A DNA stretch of 52,879 nucleotides from Parafrankia sp. EUN1f (GTDB lineage: Bacteria; Actinomycetota; Actinomycetes; Frankiales; Frankiaceae), in contig NZ_ADGX01000055.1 in assembly GCF_000177675.1 (NCBI RefSeq), positions 1-52,879 of the forward strand, given 5' to 3'. A program made the translations under genes and the position numbers. Within the stretch, counting starts at the first letter, position 1; each line of letters starts with the position of its first letter. Of this stretch, positions 1 to 11,468 are shown piece by piece. The notes beneath the pieces were generated by a model, which did no database searches, was not told the DNA's origin, and worked only from the letters and a program-made list of their open reading frames with translations.

Positions 1-374
1 GCGGCCCTGCGACCACCTCGAACAGTGCCTTCGACCGGGGCGGGCCCGATCCGGCGGCGCAGGTCCCGCAGCGCCTTCTCCGAAGGCGTGACCAGCACCA
101 GGCCGGGCAGGTCCCGCAGCCCGGCCACGAGCTTGTCCCACACACGGGCGTACCCCAGATGCCCGTACAGGCCCAGCGCGAGAACGAAGTACATCCCGAC
201 CCGGCTGGGTAGATCACGCACCCGCTGCTGCACACGGCCGGTTTCCGTCAGCACGGCATCGACCAGCTCGAACGGCGCGTGCTGGGTCAGTTCACCCAGA
301 TGCCCGGGCGCGAACACCCCCTCGGCGACCGTGAGGGAACGCGTCAGACAGACCGTGGGACACTGAGCAGGCAA
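1..374 (-). pseudogene. IS4-type transposase, 5' part, frameshifted
   Basis: Read on the minus strand, this stretch encodes the N-terminal domain typical of actinobacterial IS4-family transposases: LTRSLTVAEGVFAPGHLGEL, then FELVDAVLTETG, LPSRVGMYFVLALGLYG, VWDKLVAGL and EKALRDLRRRIG-APV. After APV the frame slips. The expected continuation (K-ALFEVVAGP) is readable one base out of phase at about 32-34, so there is an extra base and the gene is probably dead, unless this is a sequencing error. It runs off the left edge. The start is uncertain: TTG at 374 is used here, but the frame is open to a GTG at 488. It lies head to tail against a truncated response regulator, as expected if the element inserted there. 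Confidence 0.75.
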
Positions 375-511
375 CGGGACCTCTGGCAGCAGGCGGATCT
401 TGGCGGATCTCCTACCTACCAGCGGTCCCGTTGCGCGTTCACCACCAGCACCACGACACGCCGACGTCCCTTGACAGCCACCAACCACGCCTAACTACGC
501 GGCCTTGGGTC

Positions 512-814
512 TACAACGGCCAGAGCCTCATCAGCCCATCCATGGCGTCCAAGCTGCTCAGCGAGTTCGCCGCGATGATCAAGACGAAGGACGACCGCCC
601 CCAGCTCCCGACTCCGCGGCTGACCGACCGGGAGATGGAGGTCCTCCGGCTGGTGGCCAAGGGTCTGAACAACCGCGACATCGCCAAGCAGCTCTACATC
701 AGCGAGAACACCGTCAAGAACCACATCCGCAACATCCTGGAGAAGCTGCAGCTGCACTCCCGAATGGAGGCCGTGGTCTACGCGGTTCGGGAGAAGCTGC
801 TCGAAATCACCTGA
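512..814 (+). pseudogene. NarL/FixJ response regulator, C-terminal remnant
   Basis: Only the end of the receiver domain (GQSLISPSMASKLLSEF) and a complete LuxR-type helix-turn-helix remain. The HTH includes LTDREMEVLRLVAKGLNNRD and ISENTVKNHIRNILEKL, followed by a C-terminal tail. The phospho-acceptor aspartate and the rest of the receiver are missing. Upstream of about 512 the frame stays open to an ATG at 431, but that stretch is unlike any receiver and lies next to the transposase. I infer that the IS insertion cut the gene, leaving the 5' half beyond the left edge or lost. An expressed HTH-only protein starting at an internal ATG (541 or 574) cannot be excluded. Confidence 0.75.
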
Positions 815-938
815 CAGGCTGCACACGCCCCGATGGCCTCTCGGGCATCGGGCTTGGCCTTCGGCGCCCGGAGGCGCCACGGCGCCTCCGGCGGCCGCTT
901 CCGGTTCCCGGACGGCCCAGGGGACGCCTGCGGGCTGT

Positions 939-1544
939 TCAGACGGGCGGGTCTGTCGCCAGGCGTGAGCCGACCCAGCAGTCGTGCCGGGCGCCGTCGC
1001 CGAGAACGATGGCGTGGCGCAGGGTGCCGTCCAGGGTGAAGCCGAGCTTCTGGGCGACCCGCAGGGACCCGTGGTTACCCACCGCGGCCCGCCACTCGAC
1101 CCGCTCCAGGCCGAGCGCCCCGAATCCCCAACGCAGCAACGCGGCGGCGGCGCGGGTCGTGACCCCCTGACCGCGCGCCTCGGGGACGCACCAGAAGGCG
1201 ATCTCGGCGTCACCCTCGTCGGTCATGCTCTGCAGAGTGACGGAGGCCAGCAGCGCCTCCGTGGTGGCGTCGACGACCGCGAGCGGCGTGCTGGTGGCCG
1301 CGGCCCAGGCCGCCCTGGCCTGCCGGCCGACGAAGTCCTCGGCGTGCTCCCGCGTGTACGGCGCGGGGACCTGTGTCCACCGCTGGATCTCCAGGTCCTG
1401 GCAGGCGCTGAACATCGCGCCCGCGTCGGTCGTTCGCCAGGGGCGCAGATGGAGTGCTCCCGCCGTGATCTCGACCGGTTCCAGCGGCGGCCGGGCCGGG
1501 AGCGGCGCTGCCCCGTGTCGATCGGGCCTGATGTCGGGACGCAT
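939..1544 (-). CDS. GNAT N-acetyltransferase (RimJ/RimL type)
   Basis: A 201-residue protein with the RimJ/RimL-like acetyltransferase fold. LHLRPWRTTDAGAMF forms the first strand and helix. AEIAFWCVPEARGQGVTTRA contains the acetyl-CoA pyrophosphate loop (R-G-Q-G-V-T). LGLERVEWRA, N-x-x-S-x-R-V-A-x-K-L-G-F and DGTLRH form the C-terminal part. Families of this type acetylate N-terminal amines of proteins or small-molecule amines; the substrate cannot be read here. The ATG at 1544 is chosen because everything upstream in the frame is low-complexity Arg/Pro/Thr-rich sequence. It is divergent from secA across a 323-bp gap. Confidence 0.85.
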   Translation of the reverse strand: MRPDIRPDRHGAAPLPARPPLEPVEITAGALHLRPWRTTDAGAMFSACQDLEIQRWTQVPAPYTREHAEDFVGRQARAAWAAATSTPLAVVDATTEALLASVTLQSMTDEGDAEIAFWCVPEARGQGVTTRAAAALLRWGFGALGLERVEWRAAVGNHGSLRVAQKLGFTLDGTLRHAIVLGDGARHDCWVGSRLATDPPV

Positions 1545-1867
1545 ACCGTCACGATGCCAGCGTCTGGCGTGGCCGTGTCGAGCGGGCGCGTCGGCGTCGG
1601 GCGGGCAGGTTGATGCACGACTGGCCGTGGTGGTGCCGGGTGGGCGTGTTGTCCGTCGTCGGTGTGGCCGGCGGGCACCGGCGCCACCCCACAGACGTTG
1701 GACGTGTCGGTGGGAGAGGGCCGAACGCGGCTGTCCGGGCATGCCGACGTGTCCCGGTGAACCCACCGCGTCGCCGGTGGTTCGAGCTGGGGCCGTGGGC
1801 GACGATCGAGGGACTAGCATCGTGGTGTCGGTGAGTTCGCCGACATGCCTGCCGGAGGGGTTCCGCC
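1545..1867. other. Intergenic region between the acetyltransferase and secA
   Basis: No convincing gene. It should hold the secA promoter. A TAGCAT hexamer at 1815-1820 is a possible -10 box, without a clear -35. GGAGG at about 1855-1859 lies 8-9 bases before the secA GTG. Confidence 0.4.
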
Positions 1868-4804
<2,937 letters not shown>

Positions 4805-4860
4805 CCGCGGCGCTGCGACCGCAGAGCATGCCTGCGGTCCGCTGGCCGGCGTGTTCGCGA

Positions 4861-4900
4861 CTCGGCATCGCCAGGGCTCGGCATTGCCAGGGCTCGGCAG
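4861..4900. repeat. Short tandem repeat, 16-bp unit
   Basis: Two near-identical 16-bp units (CTCGGCATCGCCAGGG, second copy with one change) and a half third unit lie between secA and its terminator. This is probably slippage in non-coding DNA. Confidence 0.7.
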
Positions 4901-4934
4901 AACCGGGGCTGCTCGGTTGAGCAACCCCGGTTCT
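4899..4934 (+). terminator. Hairpin terminator after secA
   Basis: AGAACCGGGGCTGCTC pairs with GAGCAACCCCGGTTCT across a GGTT loop: 16 positions with one G-U type mismatch. There is no U-tract, as is common in high-GC actinobacteria. It sits between the convergent secA and Rv3235-family genes, so it could stop transcription from both sides. Confidence 0.75.
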
Positions 4935-4955
4935 GAACGGCCGGGGCGGGCCTGA

Positions 4956-5633
4956 TCAGCCGAGCTGCAAGGTGGTCACCTGCCAGCGGTCCGCGCCGCG
5001 CTCCATTCGGAGTGCCAGCGCCCGCATGCGCTGGCCTCGACTGATCACGGCGCTGACCTCGGCGATGCCGGGCGTCGGCTCGCTGACCCGCACGCTGCGT
5101 ACCTGGCTGGGCTGGCGGTTGGTGAGCGCCGCCGCGGTCCGTTGAAGGTCGTGCTGGAGGTCGGCGGTCGTCCATGGGGTGAGATGCGCCATCGGGCGCG
5201 CACCGGAGAGAACCTCGACGATCAGGCGGACGACGACGGCGGCGGTGCGCCGCGGGTCCGGTGCCTGCGGGTGCTGTGGGTGCCCGCTCGTCGCCGGGGC
5301 GAACGCCGCACGGCGCGGTGGGCTCTGCTCGCGCTGGCGGGACAGCGGCAAGGTCAGCTGCTCCGGCAGCAGCGGGCGGAGCGCTCCCCGCTCGGCGAGT
5401 CGATGTGCCCCGCTGGTGACCTCCCGAGGAGCTGTCGAGACGGCGCCGCCGGTGGCTCGTCCGGGTCGTGGCCGGTCGATCGAGCGGTGCCGGGCACCGG
5501 GAGCCGCCCCGGTGCCCGGGGCGATCTCGTCGTCGTAGGGCGGGTCGACAGAGCGCACGGGCAGCAGCCCGGGCACGGCGACCACGTGGGGACGCCGACG
5601 ACGGGGCAGGGTCAGGGCGGTCGTCGCAGTCAC
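4956..5633 (-). CDS. Rv3235-family protein (DUF6459-like)
   Basis: A 225-residue protein with a disordered Arg/Pro-rich N-terminal half and a small conserved C-terminal domain. That domain starts at RRTAAVVVRLIVEVLSGARP and continues with HLTPWTTADLQHDL, VRSVRVSEPTPGIAEVSAVI and a final WQVTTLQLG. The R-P-x-x-H-L-x-x-W-T motif is the mark of the actinobacterial Rv3235 family, whose gene lies near secA1 in mycobacteria. The fold resembles small cone-like (NTF2/SnoaL) domains, but I know of no proven function. It is convergent with secA across a hairpin terminator. Confidence 0.75.
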   Translation of the reverse strand: MTATTALTLPRRRRPHVVAVPGLLPVRSVDPPYDDEIAPGTGAAPGARHRSIDRPRPGRATGGAVSTAPREVTSGAHRLAERGALRPLLPEQLTLPLSRQREQSPPRRAAFAPATSGHPQHPQAPDPRRTAAVVVRLIVEVLSGARPMAHLTPWTTADLQHDLQRTAAALTNRQPSQVRSVRVSEPTPGIAEVSAVISRGQRMRALALRMERGADRWQVTTLQLG

Positions 5634-5696
5634 GGCGGGCCTTTCACAGCGGTCGGGCGTTGGGCGGTCGGGTGTAGGCGGTCGGAAACGGTCGGC

Positions 5697-7016
5697 TCAG
5701 GACGCAGGTGGTGGGACGAGGCGCTGACCCGGCAGGATCAGATCTGGGTCAGGCCCGATCACATCGGCGTTCGCGGACCACCAGCGCGGCCACTCGGCGG
5801 CGATCTGTTCGGACGTCGCGCCCGGGCCGAGGTGGCGGGCGACGATGGACCAGAGACTGTCCCCCCGCAGCACGACGATCTCGGCTGATCCGCCCGCGCT
5901 GGACATCGGGTTCTGTGGCGGTGCGCCGGGTGCTGTCGCCGGCGTGCCGGTGCCCAGCGGTGCGGCCGGCACGACAGGATCAACGGTTGCTGCGGGCGGT
6001 CGGGTAGCGGTGTCCGGCTGGCTGGGCTGGCTGCTGGGACTGGACTGGCCTGCGGCGGGTCGGCTGGTGGCACTGGGCGGGCGGGTCGGGCTGGGTTGGC
6101 TCGTGGGGCCGGTGGTGTTGGTGGGGTTGGGCTGGCTGGTGGAGCCGGGCTGGCTGGTGGTGCCGGAGGCATCGGGCTGGCCAGGCGGGGGACCCGGCTT
6201 GCTGTTCGTGGGATGGCTGAGGCTGGGCCACCCCTGCTCCGAAGCAGGGGTGGTCGCCGTGGCCGCGGGCTGGCTGCCGGGGTCACGGGCGGTCAGCGCG
6301 GTCGACTGCGCCGGGGCCGCGGCTGTTCCCGCTGCCCGCACCGGAGTCAGTGGCACGATCAGGAGGTCGTCCGGAAGGACGTCTCCGACGGCGGCGCGCA
6401 GTTCGTCGGTACTGCCCGTCGACGTGCTGCCCGTGGACGTGCTGCCCGTGGACGTGCTCCCGAGCCCTGAGCCGTTCGGACCGGTGTTGTTCGGCCCCGT
6501 GTTGTCATGCCCGAGGAAGGGCCAGCTGTGCTCACTGGTCTGCGGCGAAGCGGTGCCTGTGCCGCCTGGCGCTGCGGACACCGACTGGGTGACGGCGGTC
6601 GCGTGCGCTGAACCGGTGGTGGTGGCGGCGGAGGCGGGGCTGGCGGCGACGAGTGGGCTGACGCTGGCGGCCACGAGTGTGACCCCGAGCCCGACCTCGA
6701 CGATCCGGCGTACGGCCCTGGGCAGGACCCGACGGGCCAGGGCGGCGAAGACGCGGCCAGCGGCACCCGGCAGAGCGGCCAGTGCTCCGAGGACCACCCC
6801 CGCGCACAACCACAGCAGGCAGATCCAGGCGATGAGCCCCAGACAGTTGGCGAGGGCCAGCTCGGGTGTTCCGCGAAACCATGGCCAGACCTCGCCCGGC
6901 TTCGAGGGGAAGTCGGCCAACCGTGGACCGAGCAGGACCAGTACCGCGGCGATGCCGAGGGCGGCCGTCGCGCCGCCTACCCGAGCGGCGATGTCCCGTC
7001 TTGCCCCTGAGATCAT
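5697..7016 (-). CDS. Membrane protein with C-terminal LysM domain
   Basis: 439 residues from the ATG at 7016. Hydrophobic segments near the N-terminus (VGGATAALGIAAVLVLLGP, LANCLGLIAWICLLWLCAGV, VGLGVTLVAASVSPLVAA) place it in the membrane. A long Thr/Ser/Pro/Gly-rich linker follows, with a 5-residue STGST-type repeat at DNA 6410-6470. The protein ends in a LysM-like domain (VVLRGDSLWSIVARHLGPG, then WWSANADVIGPDPDLILPGQ), which in known families binds peptidoglycan or other N-acetylglucosamine polymers. The frame is open to an ATG at 7130. I prefer 7016 because a GAAGAG lies just before it and the extra N-terminus is low complexity. It is probably a wall-linked protein; the gene order next to Rv3235 and secA is conserved in actinomycetes. 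Confidence 0.75.
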   Translation of the reverse strand: MISGARRDIAARVGGATAALGIAAVLVLLGPRLADFPSKPGEVWPWFRGTPELALANCLGLIAWICLLWLCAGVVLGALAALPGAAGRVFAALARRVLPRAVRRIVEVGLGVTLVAASVSPLVAASPASAATTTGSAHATAVTQSVSAAPGGTGTASPQTSEHSWPFLGHDNTGPNNTGPNGSGLGSTSTGSTSTGSTSTGSTDELRAAVGDVLPDDLLIVPLTPVRAAGTAAAPAQSTALTARDPGSQPAATATTPASEQGWPSLSHPTNSKPGPPPGQPDASGTTSQPGSTSQPNPTNTTGPTSQPSPTRPPSATSRPAAGQSSPSSQPSQPDTATRPPAATVDPVVPAAPLGTGTPATAPGAPPQNPMSSAGGSAEIVVLRGDSLWSIVARHLGPGATSEQIAAEWPRWWSANADVIGPDPDLILPGQRLVPPPAS

Positions 7017-7171
7017 GCTCTTCGTACCCGTCCGTCCGATGTGGATTCGGGTGCCTGACACGGACGATCTTCTTTGCGCTGGCCGTGAGTAGGCAGGGAT
7101 GACGATCGCTGACCGTGCTGTAAAGCGCATTAGCTCGGGGTCAGGGAGCTGATGCGCGAACGGTGCAGTTT

Positions 7172-7193
7172 GGTTACGTTTGCTTGTGTAACC
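7172..7193. promoter_or_regulatory. Inverted repeat GGTTAC-N10-GTAACC
   Basis: A perfect 6+6 palindrome with a 10-base spacer in the AT-richer divergent region between the LysM gene and the gene at 7279. It has the size and place of an operator. The binding protein is unknown. Confidence 0.4.
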
Positions 7194-7278
7194 CGCGAGA
7201 GGGTGGATGTCAATCCGCTCTGCCGCGTTTACTCGTCTTGGTGACGGTTGATCGGTGAGGGCGGAGGTTGGCGCACGG

Positions 7279-7848
7279 ATGCGCTGGGAAGATCTTTTTT
7301 CGGATCTCGAACTGCAGTGGGAGGCCGCGGAGGCGGCCGAGCTGGATGCGGAGATCGCGGACCGGACCCGCAGAGAGGCCGCCTATCTGCGCATGCTCGA
7401 CCGGATGCGGCCGGCCATCGGCTCCGAGGTGCGCTGCCTACTGCGCGGCGGGCCCGGCCCGGGCCCGTTCGCCGTCAACGGCAGGCTCTCCGCGCTGGGT
7501 GTCGACTGGCTTCTGCTGAACGAGACGGGGTCGACCGAGCTGCTGGTGCCCCGAGCCTCGCTGCTCGCGGTCCGTGGGTTGACCGCGGTATCGGCTCAGC
7601 CGGGGCACGAGGGCCGCCTGGCCGCGCGCCTCGATCTACGGCATGTCGTGCGGGGTCTCGTGCGAGACCGGTCGGTCTGCGTGGTCACGCTGCTGGGAGG
7701 GGCCGCGCTGACCGGCACGCTGCTGCGCGTCGGCGCGGACTTCCTGGAACTCGCGGAACACCCGCTGGGGGAGTTCGCCCGCAGGGCGGAGATCCGCTCC
7801 GGCTGGACGATTCCCTTCGACGGGCTCGCCTTCATCCGCCGAAGCTGA
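7279..7848 (+). CDS. Conserved actinobacterial protein of unknown function
   Basis: 189 residues starting MRWEDLFSDLELQWEAAEAA. An acidic, helical N-terminus leads into an all-beta part resembling an Sm/SH3-like barrel: GSEVRCLLRGGPGPGPFAVN, GVDWLLLNETGSTELLVPRA and VCVVTLLGGAALTGTLLRVG. It ends in an Arg-containing strand (IPFDGLAFIRRS). Genes of this type lie beside the LysM gene downstream of secA in other actinomycetes, but I know no experiment giving its role. ATG 7279 is chosen because GGAGG lies 11 bases upstream; a GTG at 7255 in the same frame is the alternative. There is no signal peptide, so it should be cytoplasmic. Confidence 0.75.
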   Translation: MRWEDLFSDLELQWEAAEAAELDAEIADRTRREAAYLRMLDRMRPAIGSEVRCLLRGGPGPGPFAVNGRLSALGVDWLLLNETGSTELLVPRASLLAVRGLTAVSAQPGHEGRLAARLDLRHVVRGLVRDRSVCVVTLLGGAALTGTLLRVGADFLELAEHPLGEFARRAEIRSGWTIPFDGLAFIRRS

Positions 7849-7919
7849 GGGGCGCGAGCGCCAGAACGGCCGTGGCAGGCCAGGGGCGGGCCTGGTCAGT
7901 CGTCTGATCGGCCGCCGTG

Positions 7920-8159
7920 TCAGTCGTCGGGAACGGCCTCGTTGCGACTCATCGGATTGGCCGCGACGAAGGCCCGCGTCTGCTCGTAGGCGCGCTGGAT
8001 GTAGGCCTCGAGCTCGGTGCGCTCAACCCGCCACTGGCCCCGCCCGCCGATCTTGATGGCCGGTAGCTCACCAGAGCGGACGAGTGCGTACGTCTGGCTG
8101 GCAGAGATGTTGAGGATCTCCGCCACATCGCTGAGCTGAAGGAAGCGGTCGTTCATCAA
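7920..8159 (-). CDS. Excisionase-type (MerR-like) helix-turn-helix protein
   Basis: A 79-residue winged-helix DNA-binding protein. LQLSDVAEILNISASQTYAL is the helix-turn-helix. RSGELPAIKIGGRGQWRVER is the wing, followed by the helix LEAYIQRAYEQTRAFVAANP. This fold covers phage excisionases, but in actinobacteria small proteins of this kind (BldC relatives) are usually chromosomal regulators. No integrase is nearby and the gene stands alone beside conserved core genes, so I take it as a regulator. ATG at 8159 or 8156. Confidence 0.8.
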   Translation of the reverse strand: MMNDRFLQLSDVAEILNISASQTYALVRSGELPAIKIGGRGQWRVERTELEAYIQRAYEQTRAFVAANPMSRNEAVPDD

Positions 8160-8697
8160 CGCCCCCTCTCCGGTGACGGTCGGCGCGTCTTCCCTGTGTA
8201 TCAGAGTTCCCGCATCGCATCGCGTTCGAATGCCTCGGCTTGTGGATAACTGCGCGCGATACCGCCTGATGGGCTGTTATCTGACAGTTGCCCGGGCAGT
8301 CGCTTCGAGGCCGACGACACGTCGGCGCTCCCCGGCGCCCTGTCGTCCATTCTGCGCCGAGCTCCCTCCGGGCAGATCCATCAGGCCAGGTCAGGCACGG
8401 TGGCGGCGGTCTGCGCACCCAGCAGCCTTATGCCCGTCCCGGCCGCTGCGCATCGTGAGGGGGTCGTCAGGCGTCATATGTCAGGAAGGTCGGATGAGGC
8501 GACGGCGGGCGGCGACGGTGACGACTCCATGCGGTATGGCCGAATAGAGGAGTTTGTGGTCGTCGACTACGTACGCTCTGCGACCGTAGGGTTCGTCCAG
8601 GCGTCCGCTGCTTCGGGCGGGTCCACCCCGCCCTGCGCCGGCTGTGTCCGGGGCGCGGCTCGACGCGGCTGGAGCAGCGAGGAGTGAGGAGGGCCCG
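8160..8697. other. Intergenic region before the SAF-domain gene
   Basis: 538 bp with no convincing coding frame; the open frames here have no recognisable protein. TGTGGATAA at 8241-8249 matches a DnaA-box sequence, but it is a single isolated copy. The promoters of the flanking divergent genes should lie here. Confidence 0.4.
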
Positions 8698-9522
8698 GTG
8701 ACCGAGCTGACCGTCGCGCCGGCGCGACCGGAACCGACCCCGCCAGTTCCGCCGTCGCCCGCGGCGCGAAGACTGGGCCGGCGCCGTTGGCGGGATTCGC
8801 GGCTGCTTGTCGGTGTGTTGCTGGTGCTCGTGTCCGTCGTGGCCGGCACCCGCCTGTTCACGGCGGCGGATCAGAGCAGGCAGTGGGTCGTCGCCGCCGC
8901 GGACCTCCCGGTGGGCCATCTCGTCGTCGAAGGCGACCTTCGAACGGTCAGCGCGCAGCTGGACCACGCCACGTCCGACCGGTACTACCCCGGAGATCGG
9001 CGCAGTGAGCTCGTCGGGGCCACGCTGGCGCGTCCGGTCAGCCGCGGGGAGCTGCTCAGCGGCGCCGATTTCGCCGGGGCCAGCGCCACGGCGACCAGGC
9101 TCGTGCCAGTGATCGTCAAGGCTGGCCGACTGCCGGCGCTCACCCCGGGCGATCATGTCGACGTCTTCGTCTACCAGCCGGATGCCGCACCGCCCTCCAC
9201 CGATGCCGGTACGGGTTCTGGTTCGGGTGCAGGTTCGGGTTCCGGCGCTGGCTCCGGCTCGTCGGGCGGCGGCGCGGAGCAGCGGGCCGCGGCCAGTGGC
9301 GCGGGTGCCGAGATCCAGGTGCTGCACGACGTCGAGTTCGTCTCCGAAGACCGGCTGAGCGGCGGCGACCACTCCCTTGAGCTGAGGGTGCCGGTGGAGG
9401 ACGCGATCCGCGCGGTCGCCGCGTCCCAGAGCGAACGGGTCGACGTGGTGAAGCTCGAACGTGATGCGCGGGGAGAGGTCGGGGTGCCCGGCCCGTCCGC
9501 GGTGCCGGGGTACGGGCGGTGA
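8698..9522 (+). CDS. SAF-domain protein, CpaB/RcpC-like
   Basis: 274 residues from a GTG with GAGGAGG upstream. A Pro-rich cytoplasmic N-terminus is followed by one transmembrane helix (LLVGVLLVLVSVVAGTRLF). The SAF domain follows (WVVAAADLPVGHLVVEGDL, LARPVSRGELLS). The second part starts LVPVIVKAGRLPALTPGDHV and is interrupted by a Gly/Ser-rich linker at about residues 168-190. Proteins of this type sit in Tad pilus systems, where CpaB/RcpC may help the secretin or bind peptidoglycan. In Gram-positives there is no secretin, so the role is open. It overlaps the next gene by four bases, showing translational coupling to the CpaE-like ATPase. Confidence 0.75.
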   Translation: MTELTVAPARPEPTPPVPPSPAARRLGRRRWRDSRLLVGVLLVLVSVVAGTRLFTAADQSRQWVVAAADLPVGHLVVEGDLRTVSAQLDHATSDRYYPGDRRSELVGATLARPVSRGELLSGADFAGASATATRLVPVIVKAGRLPALTPGDHVDVFVYQPDAAPPSTDAGTGSGSGAGSGSGAGSGSSGGGAEQRAAASGAGAEIQVLHDVEFVSEDRLSGGDHSLELRVPVEDAIRAVAASQSERVDVVKLERDARGEVGVPGPSAVPGYGR

Positions 9523-10877
9523 GCCTGCCGATTCTGACCGCGGTCACCGACTCGGTCGTGGAGGCCGGGCTCGTCTCGGCCTTCGACCGTCATGACCTGG
9601 GTGTCACCGTTGTGCGTCGCTGCGTCGACCTTCCCGACCTGCTCGCCGCCGCGACGACCGGCGCGGCGCGGGCCGCGCTGCTCTCCGCCGACCTGAGGCG
9701 GTTGGACAGGGAGGCACTGGCCCGGCTGGCAATGTCCGGCGTCGCCGTCGTCGGCCTGATTGCGCCCGGTGACGAGGACGCGGATCGTCGGCTGCGTCAG
9801 CTCGGCGTCGTCGCTGTGATCACTGCGGACGCCACTGCCGAGGTGGTCGCGACCGCGGTGGTCGAGGCCACCCGGGCGTTGACGGACCTGGCCGGTCCGC
9901 CGGCGCTTCCCGCGGCCTTCAGCGAGCCGCTCGCCGGCCTGCGACCGCTCGGGCCGGGATCCTCCGTCGGTGGCGTCGGCAGCGTCGCCGGTCTCGGTGG
10001 CATCGACGGCGTCGAGGCGACCGGCGAGCTCACGCAGGGCCGAGTGATCGCGGTGTGGGGTCCCGTCGGTTCTCCGGGGCGGACGACGATCGCGCTGGGC
10101 CTGGCGGCCGAGCTCGCCGGGCTCGGCCGCCCCACTCTTCTCATCGACGCGGATTCGTACGGCGGTTCCATCGGTCAGCATGTAGGCCTGCTGGAGGAGG
10201 CGCCCGGCCTCGCCGCCGCTGCGCGCTCGGCAAACCAGGGCCTGCTGGACGTCCCCCGGCTCGCCATGCTTTGCCGGGACCTCGGCGGCGGTCTGCGCGT
10301 GCTGCCGGGGATCTCCCGGCCGTCGCGCTGGCCCGAGCTTCGGCCCACCTCGGTGGAGACGGTCATCGCGCTGTCCCGCCGGCTCACCTCGTTCGTGGTC
10401 GTCGACTGTGGCTTCTGCCTGGAAACGGACGAGGAGCTTTCCTTCGACACCACGGCGCCACGGCGTAACGGCGCGACGCTTGCGGTCCTCGAGGCGGCGG
10501 ACACCGTGCTCGCGGTCGCGTCCGCCGAGCCGGTCGGTCTGGTGCGGTTCGTCCGGGGGCTCGCGGAGCTGCGCGAGGTCGTCCCACACGCCGACCCGCT
10601 GATCGTGGTCAACAAGCTGCGCGGCTCGGTGGTCGGCGGGGATCCGCGCCGCGAGGTGTCGCGTGCGATGGTCCGGCACACCGGGCGTGAGCCCGTGGCG
10701 CTGGTTCCCCATGATCTCGCCGGTCTGGACGCGGCGGCGGCCTCCGGCCAGCTCCTGCGCGACATCGCACCGGCCTCACCGGCTCGGCTCGCGGTTCGGG
10801 ACCTTGCCGCGGCGCTGGCCGGTGCCGCGGCCACCTCACGACGGCGGCGCTCGACACTGCGCCGGGCGCAACGCTGA
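9519..10877 (+). CDS. CpaE/TadZ-like MinD-family ATPase
   Basis: 452 residues. The N-terminal part (1-150) looks like a degenerate receiver domain (PILTAVTDSVVEAGLVSAF, RAALLSADLRRLD, VVGLIAPGDEDADRRL). The C-terminal part is a ParA/MinD ATPase with a deviant Walker A (VWGPVGSPGRTTIALGLAAE), LLIDADSYGGSIGQHVGL and FVVVDCGFCLE. The canonical signature lysine before the Gly is not obvious, and the P-loop reads G-S-P-G-R-T-T. Such receiver-ATPase fusions (CpaE, TadZ) place Tad pili in the cell. The gene is coupled to the SAF gene by a GTGA overlap but lies 8 kb from the tadABC operon. Confidence 0.8.
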   Translation: MSLPILTAVTDSVVEAGLVSAFDRHDLGVTVVRRCVDLPDLLAAATTGAARAALLSADLRRLDREALARLAMSGVAVVGLIAPGDEDADRRLRQLGVVAVITADATAEVVATAVVEATRALTDLAGPPALPAAFSEPLAGLRPLGPGSSVGGVGSVAGLGGIDGVEATGELTQGRVIAVWGPVGSPGRTTIALGLAAELAGLGRPTLLIDADSYGGSIGQHVGLLEEAPGLAAAARSANQGLLDVPRLAMLCRDLGGGLRVLPGISRPSRWPELRPTSVETVIALSRRLTSFVVVDCGFCLETDEELSFDTTAPRRNGATLAVLEAADTVLAVASAEPVGLVRFVRGLAELREVVPHADPLIVVNKLRGSVVGGDPRREVSRAMVRHTGREPVALVPHDLAGLDAAAASGQLLRDIAPASPARLAVRDLAAALAGAAATSRRRRSTLRRAQR

Positions 10878-11468
10878 TCGCCGCTGATCTGCCTGCCATC
10901 CCGGCCATCCCGGCCCTCTCGGCCCTCTCGGCCCTCTCGGCCCTCTCGGCCCTCTCGGCCATCCCGGCTGGCGCCGAGTCCGGCGCCGAGGTCCGTCACG
11001 GGCGTCTGCCATCGCGGCCGAGTCCAGTCGTTCCGGACTGCCCATACCTGATATGGCGATTCAAATCGCGTGATTTGGGGCTCAGCGCGGACAAATTCCA
11101 CGGCCGCTGATCGGATCGTTGTGACATTCGTCGGGCGGGCGCCGGCCGTCGGTGACCCCAATGGTTACAGGGAGCGATTCAGGGGCATCGAATCGTCGAG
11201 CGGTTATCCGCGAGCAGTGGCGAAGTCCTGGCTATGAGCGACAGGGAGGTCGAACATCGCGTCCCGTGGTGAGCACTACGCCGCGGCCCGTGTTAACCAG
11301 GTCCGGCTGGGTGGCGGACTCACCGCTATCTGCATCATTCGCCTGTCGGATGGTGAATCGTCGCTTTCGGGGACGTTAAGTTAGTGTGTGCGTGAGGCGT
11401 CATCGCGCAGGTCAGCGTGCTGACGGAACACGTCGATCGCTCGGTCGAGACGACAGGGGGTGTGTCGG
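10878..11468. other. Intergenic region upstream of the BldD-family gene
   Basis: 591 bp with no recognisable gene. After the 9-bp repeat the DNA becomes AT-richer from about 11040, which suggests a long regulated promoter region. Two small palindromes are present: GCGATT-CA-AATCGC at 11056-11069, and CGATTC...GAATCG at 11175-11195. The DNA just before the gene (11375-11395) contains TTAAGTTAGTGTG, a possible -10 region. Confidence 0.45.
10895..10972. repeat. Tandem 9-bp repeat
   Basis: About eight units of a 9-bp sequence (CGGCCATCC or CGGCCCTCT) follow the ATPase gene. The two variants are arranged as two CATCC units, five CTCTC units and a closing CATCC unit. The array is non-coding and probably arose by slippage. 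Confidence 0.8.

Noticed and set aside
7920-8159. Phage excisionase marking a mobile element
   Set aside because: Only the HTH fold is shared. The gene sits among conserved secA-region genes and no integrase or att repeat is near.
8241-8249. DnaA box / replication origin
   Set aside because: Only one TGTGGATAA copy, no cluster, and no dnaA or dnaN gene nearby.
10895-10972. CRISPR array
   Set aside because: Units are 9 bp in direct tandem without spacers. No array with 25-40 bp repeats and unique spacers exists in the window.
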